Shown piece after piece: positions 26,640 to 36,200 of a stretch of 64,000 nucleotides of DNA. The position numbers and the translations under genes are program-made. A model generated the notes under the pieces. It ran no database searches and was not told the DNA's origin. It saw only the letters and a program-made list of their open reading frames with translations. Every line of letters starts with the position of its first letter. Within the stretch, counting starts at the first letter, position 1. The stretch is from Synergistota bacterium (GTDB lineage: Bacteria > Synergistota > Synergistia > Synergistales > Synergistaceae), in assembly GCA_023450745.1 (NCBI GenBank), contig JAEXGR010000027.1, forward strand, positions 1 through 64,000. Reading direction: 5' to 3'.

Positions 26640-27536
26640 ATGGCTGTCAGTATGAAGACTGAGTACCTCAACATTCCCGGAGGGTATATCTGCCTGAATG
26701 TTTACGGCGCGGAGAATAATTCCCAAATCCCCGTCCTTTATATCCACGGAGGCCCCGGAGGCAACATCGAGTCTTTCAGGCCGATGGCGGAGCGGCTCGC
26801 CGAGGACCGTACCGTTTATCTCTACAACCAGCTGGGATGCGACGAAAGCTCGCATACGGGAGAAGAGTCTCTCTGGGTTCCCGAGCGCTATATCGAATCG
26901 CTTAACGGCATTATCGCCGCCATCGGCGCGCCGCGGCTTCACCTCGTCGGCCGTTCGTGGGGCGCCTATCTCGCCGCGGAACATGTCCTGGGCGTCAATC
27001 CCTCTCCCGTCGTCTCCGTCACGATGATCAGTCCGCTCGTCAGCACGAAGATCTGGATTGCCGACGCGAAGCTGCGCCTTGCCGAGCTAGGGGCGGATTA
27101 CCTGGAGGCGGTGGAGCAGTGCGAGCGCGACCACCATTTTGACGGGCGCTACTATCAGGAGATTATCAAAAAATATGACGACAACTTTCGCTACCGGCTT
27201 GCGACCGTCAGCCGGGAGGGACACTCCGCGGCGCCGCTCAAACCGAAGACGGCCTCCGGCATGCGGGTGTACCGCCATATGTGGGGGCCGAGCGAATTCA
27301 CCTGCGAGGGTATATTGAAGGATATCGACATTACCGGCAGGCTGAGTAAGATTCGGATCGCCGTCCTGCTGATCTGCGGCGAATTCGACCAGGTACGGCA
27401 GCCGACCTGCGAATATTACCGCTCGCTGATCCCCGGCTCGCGGATGGCCGTCATTCCCGACGCCTCGCAGACCTCCTATCTCGAACAGCCGCACATCTTC
27501 TACTGGACGCTGCGCAATTTCTACGAGTGCTTCTAG
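26640..27536 (+). CDS. Alpha/beta hydrolase of the proline iminopeptidase group, catalytic His replaced
   Basis: A 298-residue alpha/beta-hydrolase resembling proline iminopeptidase and tricorn-interacting factor F1. The oxyanion motif HGGPGG (about residue 36), nucleophile Ser106 in VGRSWGAY and the acid Asp250 in CGEFD are present. The residue at the usual catalytic His position reads DASQTSYLEQP, with Gln277, where relatives have S-H-x4-E. The enzyme may therefore be inactive, altered, or use another His. A good AAGGAGG site precedes the ATG, and TATAAT at 26593-26598 is a likely -10. Cytoplasmic (no signal peptide), single-gene unit. Confidence 0.8.
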   Translation: MAVSMKTEYLNIPGGYICLNVYGAENNSQIPVLYIHGGPGGNIESFRPMAERLAEDRTVYLYNQLGCDESSHTGEESLWVPERYIESLNGIIAAIGAPRLHLVGRSWGAYLAAEHVLGVNPSPVVSVTMISPLVSTKIWIADAKLRLAELGADYLEAVEQCERDHHFDGRYYQEIIKKYDDNFRYRLATVSREGHSAAPLKPKTASGMRVYRHMWGPSEFTCEGILKDIDITGRLSKIRIAVLLICGEFDQVRQPTCEYYRSLIPGSRMAVIPDASQTSYLEQPHIFYWTLRNFYECF

Positions 27537-27596
27537 GAGGGAACGGCTCGGCCGCGTAAGATGGCGGCCGAGCCGTCGTGATAAAATTCTAAGATT

Positions 27597-28685
27597 TTAG
27601 GCCGGTTTCCTTATGTTCCGTGCTGTTTTTATGATCATGAACACTATCAGCATGATTCCGACGTAGCCGTTGATGCCGTAGATGATATTTACGATGCGCT
27701 GGAAGGGAAGCAGCAGGCCGACGGCGCATCCCGAGAGGGCGAGCGCCGCCGTGAGCAGGTAAAATTTACGCGTCTTCTCCTGCGAGAAGCGGGCGGAGAC
27801 CGACCAGAGAAGCGGTACGGAAGTGGTGTAGATGCCGCCCATGATGATGAGGGAGAAGACGGTGGCGATCGGCGGGTATATCTTCTCCGCGAGTATGAGC
27901 GAGGGGATGTCCGTCATCGCGACGGCGTCAAGGTTCGCCAGCAGCCCGAGCGTCATGATGGCGATGCCGAAGACGAAGCCCGTCGCGCCGAGCGTCGTGC
28001 CGATGACGGCCTCTTTCGCGGAGTTGGCCTTCTGCCCCATCGCCGCGAGGAAGGCTGCCAGCCAGAGCATGGAAAAGCCGACGTACGACATGCCGGAGGT
28101 GAGCCAGTTTGTTCCGACTTTTGTCATCTCGATCTCGGCCGCCTCGATCATCCGCGCCCCCTGGGCGATGCCTTCGGGGTTTTTGATGATGGCGGCCAGG
28201 CCGATGCCGATCGCGAAGAGGACGATCGCGGGCCCGATGGTGCCGATGACGTCGACGATCCGGCCGAGGCCGAAGGTGACGGTGAAGGCGGAGAGGAAGG
28301 CCATCCCGACGCAGCCGGCGTATGTGGGCAGGCCGTAATACTGCGCGAGCGTGGCGCCGGCGCCGGCCACCATAACGATGTAGGACATATAAAGGAACGC
28401 GATGGCGAAATAGTCGTAGAAGCCGCCGATGTACCTGCCGCAGTAATATCTGTAAATGTCGTTGGTATTTGAGAAGCGTTCGCGGAAGCCTGCCGCGATG
28501 AAGTCTCCGCCGACGTAGACGAGACAGACGAGCGTGAAGAGCCCGGCGAGGAGCCCTTTCATTCCATAGGCTGTGAAATACTGCAGGATCTCCTGTCCCG
28601 TCGCGAAACCTGAGCCGATGAGAAAGGCGACGAACGCCCCCGCGAATTTGACGACGTTGGACCAGCTGACCTTTTCTCTATTCAT
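27597..28685 (-). CDS. YkvI-type membrane transporter, paralogue 1
   Basis: Polytopic inner-membrane protein, 362 residues with about ten hydrophobic helices, of the YkvI family (APC superfamily; substrate unknown). Landmarks: VVKFAGAFVAFLIGSGFATGQEILQYFTAYG at the N terminus and SNTNDIYRYYCGRYIGGFYDYFAIAFLYMSYIVM. Start at ATG 28685 (AAGGGA 12 bases upstream), the same spacing as in its paralogue. The second copy at 29223-30314 is closely similar over the whole length. The upstream region is occupied by a MITE-like element. In an amino-acid fermenter an amino-acid substrate is possible but unproven. Confidence 0.8.
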   Translation of the reverse strand: MNREKVSWSNVVKFAGAFVAFLIGSGFATGQEILQYFTAYGMKGLLAGLFTLVCLVYVGGDFIAAGFRERFSNTNDIYRYYCGRYIGGFYDYFAIAFLYMSYIVMVAGAGATLAQYYGLPTYAGCVGMAFLSAFTVTFGLGRIVDVIGTIGPAIVLFAIGIGLAAIIKNPEGIAQGARMIEAAEIEMTKVGTNWLTSGMSYVGFSMLWLAAFLAAMGQKANSAKEAVIGTTLGATGFVFGIAIMTLGLLANLDAVAMTDIPSLILAEKIYPPIATVFSLIIMGGIYTTSVPLLWSVSARFSQEKTRKFYLLTAALALSGCAVGLLLPFQRIVNIIYGINGYVGIMLIVFMIIKTARNIRKPA

Positions 28686-28728
28686 ATTGCACCACTGTCC
28701 CTTCAAAAATAGTTATTTTTTTCACAAC

Positions 28729-28912
28729 TTAGAGAACTGTTGATTAATTGAAAATAAGCTGAATAATAACCAACGTATTTCCGCTGATTAGATGTGCCAG
28801 GCGCTAAACGCATCAGGCCCAGAGCGGCGCGGAGGCGTATATTGATACGTTGGAGCGACGGGCGGGGCCTGCTGCGTGACGCGAATGGCGCATATAATCA
28901 GCGGTTCCTTAG
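28729..28912. repeat. MITE-like palindromic element, copy 2
   Basis: About 184 bases with inverted ends (TTAGAGAACTGTTGATTAAT at left, ATAATCAGCGGTTCCTTAG at right). It is the reverse-orientation relative of the element at 3170-3303. Both share GAATAATAACCAACG, CCGCTGATTAGATG, CAGGCGCTAAACG and CTGCTGCGTGACGC in the same order once one is reversed. This copy carries roughly 50 extra bases in the middle. It lies immediately upstream of a YkvI-type gene and may displace or supply its promoter. Confidence 0.72.
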
Positions 28913-29152
28913 ATATCTAAAAAAACGGGAAGATCTCCCCGTTGCCGAATTATGGAAAGTTTCGCAGCTTTATAATCTAAAATCAATTCGCAGGTTGCGA
29001 ACATTTTATTATTTTACCGTTTATTTTAGCCATTCACCCATCTTTATAAGGTTTTCTTGCCACAATATTGGATATTATAAATGATAATCAGAAAAAAGTC
29101 TTTGAATTCTAATGTGCAAACGACTAAAAAATCTCCGTTCGGTTGTGCTTTT
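28913..29152. other. Intergenic stretch without recognisable gene
   Basis: About 240 AT-rich bases between the MITE-like element and the terminator of the second YkvI-type gene. No ORF with a ribosome binding site and no RNA gene are seen. It may hold the promoter of paralogue 1 if that promoter predates the element. Confidence 0.5.
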
Positions 29153-29199
29153 AGACAAAAGAGAGCGCGGCGGTCTCGCCGCCGCGCTCTCTTTTGTCT
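29153..29199. terminator. Bidirectional terminator with a 21-base perfect stem
   Basis: Perfect inverted repeat 29153-29173 / 29179-29199 around loop TCTCG. Its outer parts are A-rich and T-rich, so it can terminate on both strands. It lies 24 bases after the stop of the gene at 29223-30314. Confidence 0.9.
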
Positions 29200-29222
29200 T
29201 TTTGATATATCAGTTATTATCC

Positions 29223-30314
29223 CTATTTCGCGATCTTCTTCGTAATGCCGAAGCTTTTTGCGAGCATGAAGAATATCAGAAGGATTCCGACGTAACCGTT
29301 CACGCCGTAGATGACGTTGACGATCTGGCGGAAGGGCAGCTCGAGCGCCACAAAACAGGCGGCCGCGGCGAGCCCGGCGGTGAGGCCGTAGAACTTCGTC
29401 GTCTTTTCCGGCGCGAATCTCGCCGAGACCGACCAGAGAAGCGGCACGGCGGTCGTATAGATACCGGCCATGATGATGACTGAAAAGACGGCGGCGAGCG
29501 GCGGCCAAATCTTTTCGGCGATGACGAGCGAGGGGATGTCTGAGGTGTAGAGGTCCTGGAGGCTCGAGAGGAGCCCGAGCATCAGGATCAGCGCGCCGGC
29601 TACAAAGCCGATGGCGCCGAGCGTCGTTCCGAGGACGGCCTCTTTCTTGCTGTTTGCCTTGGCGCCCATCGCCGCGAGGAAGGCCGCGAGCCAGAGCATG
29701 CAGAATCCGACGTAGGAGGTGCCGGACATGAACCAATTGCTGCCGACCCTTGTGATGTCAAGCTCGCCCGAGGCGATCAGCCGTGCGCCCTCGGCGATTC
29801 CGCCGGGGTTCGTCACGATGGCGGCGAGCCCGACGCCGATGGCGATTACGACGATCAGCGGCCCGATCGAGCCGATGACGTCAACAATCTTGCCGAGGCC
29901 GAATACGACGGTGCCGGCGGAAATCGCCATCATGAGGATCGCGCCCAGGACCGGCGAGATATGGTAATACTGATTGACTGTCGCGCCCGCGCCGCCGAGC
30001 ATGACGATGTACGACATATAGATGAAGGCGATCGAGAAGTAGTCGTAAAAGCCTCCGATATATTTGCCGCAGTAGTAGCGGTAGATGTCATTGGTGTTAT
30101 GGAAATGCTCGTTGAAGCCGGCGACGATGAAGTCCCCCCCGACGTAGACGAAGCATATCAGCACGAAGAGCCCGACCAGGAAGCCCTGGTAACCGTAAGC
30201 GGCGAAGTACTGGAATACTTCCTGTCCGGTTGCGAAACCGGCGCCTATTAAGAACGCGATAAACGCACCCGCGAACTTCACCACATTAAGCCAGCTAACT
30301 TTGTTCCCACTCAT
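29223..30314 (-). CDS. YkvI-type membrane transporter, paralogue 2
   Basis: Second YkvI-type protein, 363 residues, about ten hydrophobic helices. It begins MSGNKVSWLNVVKFAGAFIAFLIGAGFATGQE and is nearly colinear with the product of 27597-28685, so the pair arose by tandem duplication. Differences are spread over the protein, which points to an old event and perhaps different substrates. AAAGG lies 12 bases before the ATG. The upstream 200 bases are very AT-rich and should hold its promoter. Confidence 0.82.
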   Translation of the reverse strand: MSGNKVSWLNVVKFAGAFIAFLIGAGFATGQEVFQYFAAYGYQGFLVGLFVLICFVYVGGDFIVAGFNEHFHNTNDIYRYYCGKYIGGFYDYFSIAFIYMSYIVMLGGAGATVNQYYHISPVLGAILMMAISAGTVVFGLGKIVDVIGSIGPLIVVIAIGVGLAAIVTNPGGIAEGARLIASGELDITRVGSNWFMSGTSYVGFCMLWLAAFLAAMGAKANSKKEAVLGTTLGAIGFVAGALILMLGLLSSLQDLYTSDIPSLVIAEKIWPPLAAVFSVIIMAGIYTTAVPLLWSVSARFAPEKTTKFYGLTAGLAAAACFVALELPFRQIVNVIYGVNGYVGILLIFFMLAKSFGITKKIAK

Positions 30315-30731
30315 AAGACAGCACGACCTTTCCTTGATAATGATTTGAGCGACGCCTGAGAATACGTTTCATAAATATTTTTTATAGCTTGATATTTATG
30401 ATAAATTTAACATATCATAGTTTTAGTCCTATGTAAAAATGTAATTATGTATTCTAAGAATTTTTATTCTATACAACAATTGTGATACCCATTTCACAAT
30501 TAAAAATTTATGCTTAAATATAAATGAAAATTTTAGCTTTTTGGCCGCTCATTTTGCTCCGGCGGCCGCCGGCCTCGCCGCGTGTTCGCCGCGCGCGCCG
30601 GGCGACCGCATTTACTTTTTGTGGAGCAAGAAAAATTTGCGGGTTAAGAGCCGTCTTGAGCATCGCCTTTTTCTTGCTTCGACGGTCGTGTCCGCTCGAT
30701 ATCGTGCGGGAACCAAAGGGTAAGAAACGAG
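30315..30731. other. Intergenic: AT-rich promoter zone, then GC-rich non-coding DNA
   Basis: 30315-30520 is AT-rich and probably holds the promoter of the YkvI-type gene on the minus strand. 30521-30731 turns abruptly GC-rich. Small open frames on both strands here have no ribosome binding site and Arg/Lys-rich, low-complexity products, so I do not call genes. It leads into the repeat block that hosts the intron. Confidence 0.5.
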
Positions 30732-30851
30732 ACATGGCGGGCTTAAAATCAAGGTCAAGGTCAACACTCCTTCCGACCCGGCGGAAAACCGCCGCCGGCC
30801 CACCTTCCTCAAGGAGGAAGGCGAAAAGATAAAGGCCAGCTCAGGTCAAGG
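30732..30851. repeat. 120-base direct repeat, left copy
   Basis: Matches 32863-32982 with only a few differences over 120 bases (shared ACATGGCGGGCTTAAAATCA, the CCGGCGG/CCGCCGG hairpin and AGATAAAGGCCAGCTCAGG). Core 30753-30804 is the same repeat type as 63840-63891 in reverse. The copies flank the group II intron and about 125 bases of its exon DNA. Confidence 0.8.
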
Positions 30852-30883
30852 TTTATGCTCCTTGGCCGCCAGCCTTGTTTTCG

Positions 30884-30926
30884 GCTCCCTCGCGAGGGGC
30901 TCCGGCCGCAGGCCGGTGGAGGAGTT
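30884..30926. repeat. Hairpin repeat forming the intron 5' exon
   Basis: Palindrome-rich GGCTCCCTCGCGAGGGGCTC followed by GGCCGCAGGCC and GGAGGAGTT. It is related to the repeat at 63926-63985 read in reverse (GGCTCCCTCGCCGAGGGAGC ... GAGGGAGTTTTGACC). The intron is inserted right after GGAGTT. Confidence 0.65.
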
Positions 30927-31345
30927 GTGCGCCCGACATGTACGTAAGCTAGGCGGTGAAAGTCCGCTACAGGCATTGCAGTGGGAACTGTTAGCCAAAG
31001 GCAAGGGTGTCCATCGTGAGGTGGAATCTGAAGGAAGCCGGAGGCAAAACCTCGGTCCGACGAACAGAAATCGCATATGAGGCATCATGAGGCGGACAAG
31101 TCTACATCCCAAGACAAAGTCCTACACTGCACGAAACCCCATGGTGTAAATGCGGCGGATAGATGAGGGGGAAAGCGTACGTACTTACTCGGGGAGATCT
31201 TGCGGGGGCTTATACTGAGTGCAATCTGCCTGGAGACAGGCGGATGAACCGCAAGAAGTCAGCAGAAGCCATAGTACAGAATGGAAATTGACATTCAGGA
31301 AGGGCCGAACGATAACAAACTTCTTAGAAGCAGGAAGGTGGGGCA

Positions 31346-32770
31346 ATGCGAAGAAAGCAGAAAACTGTGCAAACAGGCTATTCATGTGAGAACAAGCTGG
31401 AAGCGGCAGGTAACATGAAAGCGCCGAGTGCTGCCCACACGGAAAACGGAAGAGAAGAAAGAGAGCAAATGCTGCTCGAACGTATCCTCACCAGAGCGAA
31501 TATGGCCGAGGCGTACAAAAGGGTAGTTAAAAACGGCGGTTCAGCAGGCGCGGATGGAATGACAGTCGCAGCGATGTCCGGGTATCTTAAAGAACACTAT
31601 CCGGAACTGGTCCAAAGCCTCTACGATGGGAGCTACACCCCCACAGCGGTCAAAAGAGTGGAAATCCCCAAAGCGGACGGAAGCAAGCGCAAACTTGGAA
31701 TACCGACGGTAATAGACCGTATGATACAACAGGCAATCTCGCAAGTTCTGACGCCGATATTCGAAAAGACATTTTCGGAAAACAGCTACGGATTCCGGCC
31801 CGGGAAAAGCGCTCATCAGGCCATAGAGCAGGCAAGAAAATATAACGACCAGGGATACAGAGTGGCGGTGGACATAGACCTGTCTAAATACTTTGACACG
31901 GTAAACCACAGCCTTCTCATAAAGATGCTCAGAGAAGAAATAAAAGACGAGCGAGTAATATGGCTCATCAGAAAATACCTCAAAAGCGGAGTTCTGGACA
32001 AAGGACTTATCAGCCCGACCACAGAAGGCACGCCGCAGGGAGGAAACCTTTCACCTCTTCTCTCAAACATCTACCTCACGAAATTTGACAGACTGCTCGA
32101 AAACAGAGGACACAAATTCGTGAGATACGCGGACGACTGCAACATATACGTCAAAAGCCCAAGAGCGGCCCAAAGAGTAATGTCAAGCTGTGTAGAATAC
32201 CTTGAGGGTCCCCTGAAACTTCGTGTGAACCGCAAGAAAAGCTGCATAGGAAGCCCGTCCAAACTCAAATTCCTTGGTTTCTCCATAAAACAAATCAAAG
32301 GAGAAAGCAGGATAAGCCTGCATGAAGAAAGCTTAAAGCGTTTCAAAGACAAAATCCGAATCCTGACAGCCAGAAATCAAGGCCGTGCAATAGCGGCCAT
32401 CCTGCTGAACCTCAGAAAATACACGACAGGCTGGTTGGGCTACTATGCCATAGCCTGCATGAAAAGCATAATGAAAGAGCTGACATGTTGGATAAGGCGG
32501 AGGATGCGTCAGATATACTGGAAACAGTGGAAAAGAATCTGGCCCAGATATCAGAACCTCAGGCGTCTTGGAGCCGGGCACAGAGACGCGTGGCGATGGG
32601 CGAACAGCAGACTTGGATGCTGGCATATAGCCAGAACATGGATACTGACCACAACCTTGACGAACAAATACCTTGCCTTACAAGGATACGACGACATATC
32701 CCTGCGATATGAAGCAATGCACTCTCGTTATCGAACCGCCGTATACCGAACGGTACGTACGGTGGTGTGA
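31346..32770 (+). CDS. ltrA: Group II intron reverse transcriptase/maturase
   Basis: Intron-encoded protein of 474 residues that assists splicing and copies the intron during retrohoming. The reverse transcriptase domain spans about residues 60-320, with YGFRPGKSAHQAI, VDIDLSKYFDTVNH, EGTPQGGNLSPLLSNI and the catalytic box FVRYADDCNIYV. The maturase (X) domain follows, about residues 350-450, with WLGYYAIACMKS and WANSRLGCWHIART. No zinc/HNH endonuclease motif follows, so integration probably uses replication forks or single-stranded targets. The last codons overlap intron domain V. Start ATG 31346 has GGTGGGG upstream. Confidence 0.93.
   Translation: MRRKQKTVQTGYSCENKLEAAGNMKAPSAAHTENGREEREQMLLERILTRANMAEAYKRVVKNGGSAGADGMTVAAMSGYLKEHYPELVQSLYDGSYTPTAVKRVEIPKADGSKRKLGIPTVIDRMIQQAISQVLTPIFEKTFSENSYGFRPGKSAHQAIEQARKYNDQGYRVAVDIDLSKYFDTVNHSLLIKMLREEIKDERVIWLIRKYLKSGVLDKGLISPTTEGTPQGGNLSPLLSNIYLTKFDRLLENRGHKFVRYADDCNIYVKSPRAAQRVMSSCVEYLEGPLKLRVNRKKSCIGSPSKLKFLGFSIKQIKGESRISLHEESLKRFKDKIRILTARNQGRAIAAILLNLRKYTTGWLGYYAIACMKSIMKELTCWIRRRMRQIYWKQWKRIWPRYQNLRRLGAGHRDAWRWANSRLGCWHIARTWILTTTLTNKYLALQGYDDISLRYEAMHSRYRTAVYRTVRTVV
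32735..32766 (+). ncRNA. Group II intron domain V
   Basis: A 32-base catalytic hairpin: ACCGCCGTA pairs with TACGGTGGT (one G-T wobble), a two-base CG bulge, then TACC-GAAC-GGTA closing on a GNRA-like tetraloop. The CGC triad replaces the more common AGC, as known for class C introns. The maturase reading frame continues through it. Confidence 0.85.
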
Positions 32771-32862
32771 GAGGACGGCCTCTCAATTAATGGGAGGCCT
32801 CCTACTCGATGCGACCTCCATCAACAGTACGGGCACGCTTGTCTTTAGCGATATGCGAAGTA

Positions 32863-32982
32863 ACATGGCGGGCTTAAAATCAAGGTCAAGGTCAACACTC
32901 CTTCCGGCCCGGCGGAAAACGCCACCGGCCCACCTTCCTCAAGGAGGAAGGCGAAAAGATAAAGGCCAGCTCAGGTCAAGGT
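32863..32982. repeat. 120-base direct repeat, right copy
   Basis: Partner of 30732-30851 at an offset of 2131 bases. It is followed directly by a further partial copy of the same core at about 32981-33030 (TCAACACTCCTTCCGGGCCG...), so the unit is tandem on this side. Confidence 0.8.
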
Positions 32983-33128
32983 CAACACTCCTTCCGGGCC
33001 GGCGGAAAACCGCCGCCGGCCCGCCTTCCGTATGCCGGTGACGGTCGGCCTGATCGCCGTCAGCGCGGCGCGCGAAAAAAAATATTTTCAAACGACGCTC
33101 CGGCGGGGTGAAAGACTTCCGCATACAG

Positions 33129-33176
33129 AAAAAAGCTTCCGGGCGGACTCAGAGTCCATTGCCCGGAAGCTTTTTT
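33129..33176. terminator. Bidirectional terminator at the end of the adhesin operon
   Basis: Perfect 16-base stem AAAAAAGCTTCCGGGC (33129-33144) with its complement at 33161-33176 and a 16-base loop. It has A- and T-runs for both strands and lies about 55 bases after the adhesin stop codon. Confidence 0.88.
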
Positions 33177-33231
33177 ATTCAGCGCTGAAATGCGGACATG
33201 CCGCCGTTTTCGCCGCCCGCGCCGCGGCTTG

Positions 33232-36200
33232 TCAGCCTTTCGTGTGCGTCGTCAGCTGTTGGATTATTTCGTCTTCTATCTTCAGCGTCACTGTTTGGCC
33301 TTCGTACGCTCCGATGTAGAAGCTGTAGCCGACGCCGTTTTCCGTGCCGTGTATTGGGCTCGCCTCCCACATGCCGTCCGCGGCGTCGTCCAGTACGTCG
33401 GAGAGCGTCACGCGGTCTGCGTGGTCGCCGTTGATCGTCAGCGTATTGCGCGCGTCCGTCATCTCGAAGACATCCTTCGCGGTGAGATTTTCCAGCGAAT
33501 GGTCGCCGCCGCCGAGGTCGAAACGCTCGATGTTTGCGATGCGGTTTGCCGCGCCGCCGCTGAAATCGATTGTTGAATCCGCATGGCCGAAGGTGAGCGT
33601 GTCGTCGCCGAGGCCGCCGTCGTTCATCGTACCCGCGTCGTAGGCGAGCGTGTCGTCGTATATCTCGCGCGCCACGTTCAGCGTCACCGTCTCGTCCGGC
33701 GTCGCCGCGTCGCGGTCGAAATCGCCCGTCGCCGTGTAAACGTAGTGCGAGCCGTCGACGGAGAGCGCCGGCGCGTTCCATGAGAACTCCTGCGAGTGCG
33801 CCGTATTGAAGGCGTCCTCCGCGCCGCCCGTGACCTCCAGCGTATGTTCGCTGCCGGTGACGGAGTAGACGCTGTAAGGGGTGACGTTGTAGATTTCCTG
33901 CGCCGCGGCGCTGGAGAGGTTCAGCGTGTCGAATGTCTGTCCCGCGTCGGCGAGGCTGGAGAAGTCCACCAGGCCGCCGGCGTCGAAGGTCATTACATGC
34001 GATTCCGCCGCCCCCGAGAGCGGCGAGCCGTAATCGCCGTAATCGAAGGAACCGGCGTCATCGGGCACGATAATCGGCTCGGCGGCGGCGGCCGCGAGCG
34101 GCGCAAAGGCCATCGCCGTCATCAGGCTCATCGAGGCGATGCCGTTTATGGTGACGTTCACGCCGCCGTCGACGTTTATCGTTGCTTCGCCGTTCGTATA
34201 GGTACGCCATCCCTCAGACGTATTCCCGCCCTTCGTCCAACCGTCGGAGAGCGCGAGCGTATCGTCATTGCCGCCCATTATCCGTAGCGTGTTTTCGTCG
34301 CCGGTCATATTCTTCACCGCGTCCGCCGTGACGTTGGTCAGAGAATGCGCGCCGTCGCTCATATCTATTATTTCGATATTTTTGATGGTTGTGGTCGCCG
34401 TGAAATCGATATCGTTCTTGCCGCTGTTTGCCTCCTCGCGGAAGTTCGCCAGATAGAGCGTGTCCGTGCCGTCTCCGCCGTCGTAGCTGCCGTCACCGCC
34501 GTAGATCAGCCTGTCGTCGCCCGTCGTCGGCGCGGACGCCGAGACGGTGATATCGAACTTATCTCCGAAATGCCCGGTATTCTCCAAAATATGCGTCGAT
34601 TCCTCATAGCCGCTCTGCGCGCCTGGCTCCACCGTCCAGGCGTCAACCGTGACGTGTGTCTTGCCCACGTTGGGGCTGAGGATCTTAATATCGTTTATCT
34701 TGTCCAGAGCGATGCCGGAGATAGTGTATTTGCCTTCCTCATAGGCGGTGGTCACGGATTCGTAGCTGTCGACGGTCCCGTCTCCATTGATGTCGTGGGC
34801 GATGAAGAACGACGCGCCGTCGCCGAGACCGCTAAGCGTCACCGTCGCCGTTTCATGCCCCGTGCCAGAGGTATCGTTGACCATCGCGTTGAGGTTGAGA
34901 TCGATGTACTCCCCCGCATTGCCGAAGGTCAGCGTCGGCGTGAAGTCGGAGAAGCCGTCCGCCGTCGGATGGAAGGTGAGCAAGAAGCGGTCGGTGTTTT
35001 CCCTGCCCGTGCCCAGCGCCGTTTCACCGGTGACGACCGTCATCGTGAGGTCCTGCGTGCCGCTGTAATGGTTGAGGCCGGTTATCTTTATGTTGGTTGG
35101 CAGTTTTCCCGCGCTGTCGGTGGAGAGCACCCACTCATAGAGTTGTTTCCCATCGTCGTCCGTCCCGGCCGCGACCTTCGCCGCCGTTTTTTCCACTTCG
35201 TCGGCGGTGTATTTGACGATAAAGTTGTCGCTGTGATCCGCGTCGACGCCGGAGAGGACGACCGAGTATATCTTCTCCGAGCCGTCGTTGTCGAAACTCC
35301 CTTGCGTGGGCGGGGTCAAGATCAGCGCGGCCTCGCCGTTTTCGTTGGCCTCGGTATCGGCGACGGTAAAGTTGTATTCAGAGTTTACCGGATTAACCGT
35401 CAGCTCCGAGTTTCCCGAGGCGGCGATTTCGTTTGCGGCCCTAGTTTCTTGCGATACGATCAGCGCGGTGACCGTGATATTCCCGGAATGATAATCGGCG
35501 GGCTGATAGGTCAGCGCCAGTTCGTCGCCGGCGCTGACGCCCTCGATGACGTAGTATTTCCCCGCCGCTATTCCGCGGTAGTCTCCTTCGGCAACTGTGG
35601 TCAGCGCATATGGTTTGCCGCCGTATGTTATGGTGTCGTTTTCCTGCGCGCCGTCGAGCTTCAGGAAGAGCTTGCCTTCGTGGAGGACACTTCCGTAATT
35701 GCCGTCATTGCCCGCGCCGATGCTGACGGTGAAGCTGAAGGCGTTTCCATCACCGGGCTGGTTTTCTTCTATCATACCCGACGCCGGCACTATCGTTATC
35801 TCCATTGGGTCGGTCACCGGCGTCACCTCGGGGACGACCGCCATATCGCCGGTACCTGTCGGCACCTCGCCGTCGCTGTTCATATCCCAGCCTTTCGTAT
35901 GCCAGGTGACGTTGAGATTCATTCCGTCCTCGGTGTTGCCGTCGCTGTTGTTATTATAGTTTGGCGGCAGCGTCACCTTGATATTGTCAAGGACGGACTG
36001 CATCGCCGCATCATCGCCGAAGCCGCTGACCGTCACGGTTCCGTCCGCCGTTATCGTCACGCTGCCGCCCGTTACCGCGTCGCCGCTGACGACGGTACCC
36101 GCGGGCAGGCCGTTTATCTCGAAGGAGAAGCGGTATTCGGTATGCCCCTGTGACTTGTCTGCGTCGATCTGATATTCCGCTTTAATGAAGTCCCCGAGGC

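Larger units (their letters stand above)
30927..32810 (+). mobile_element. Group II intron (bacterial class C-like) with maturase ORF
   Basis: Starts with the canonical GTGCGCCCGACATG. It contains a maturase gene, then a well-formed domain V and a domain VI hairpin, ending CTACTCGAT at about 32810. If excised, the exons read GGAGTT|GCGACCTC. This lines up with the related repeat near 63930 in reverse (GGAGTTTTGACCTT), which supports both boundaries. Features pointing to class C: a maturase without an HNH endonuclease domain, a CGC triad in domain V, and insertion just after a terminator-like hairpin. All parts look intact, so it may be active. Confidence 0.85.

Noticed and set aside
30524..30832. 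Short plus- and minus-strand frames before the intron
   Set aside because: No ribosome binding site, low-complexity basic products, and part of the frame lies in a repeat that recurs elsewhere without a conserved frame.
34345..36153. 602-codon plus-strand frame (and others at 36472-37698 and 38773-40323) inside the adhesin region
   Set aside because: Antisense to the repetitive adhesin gene; Arg/Val/Gly-rich shadow translations without starts or known domains.
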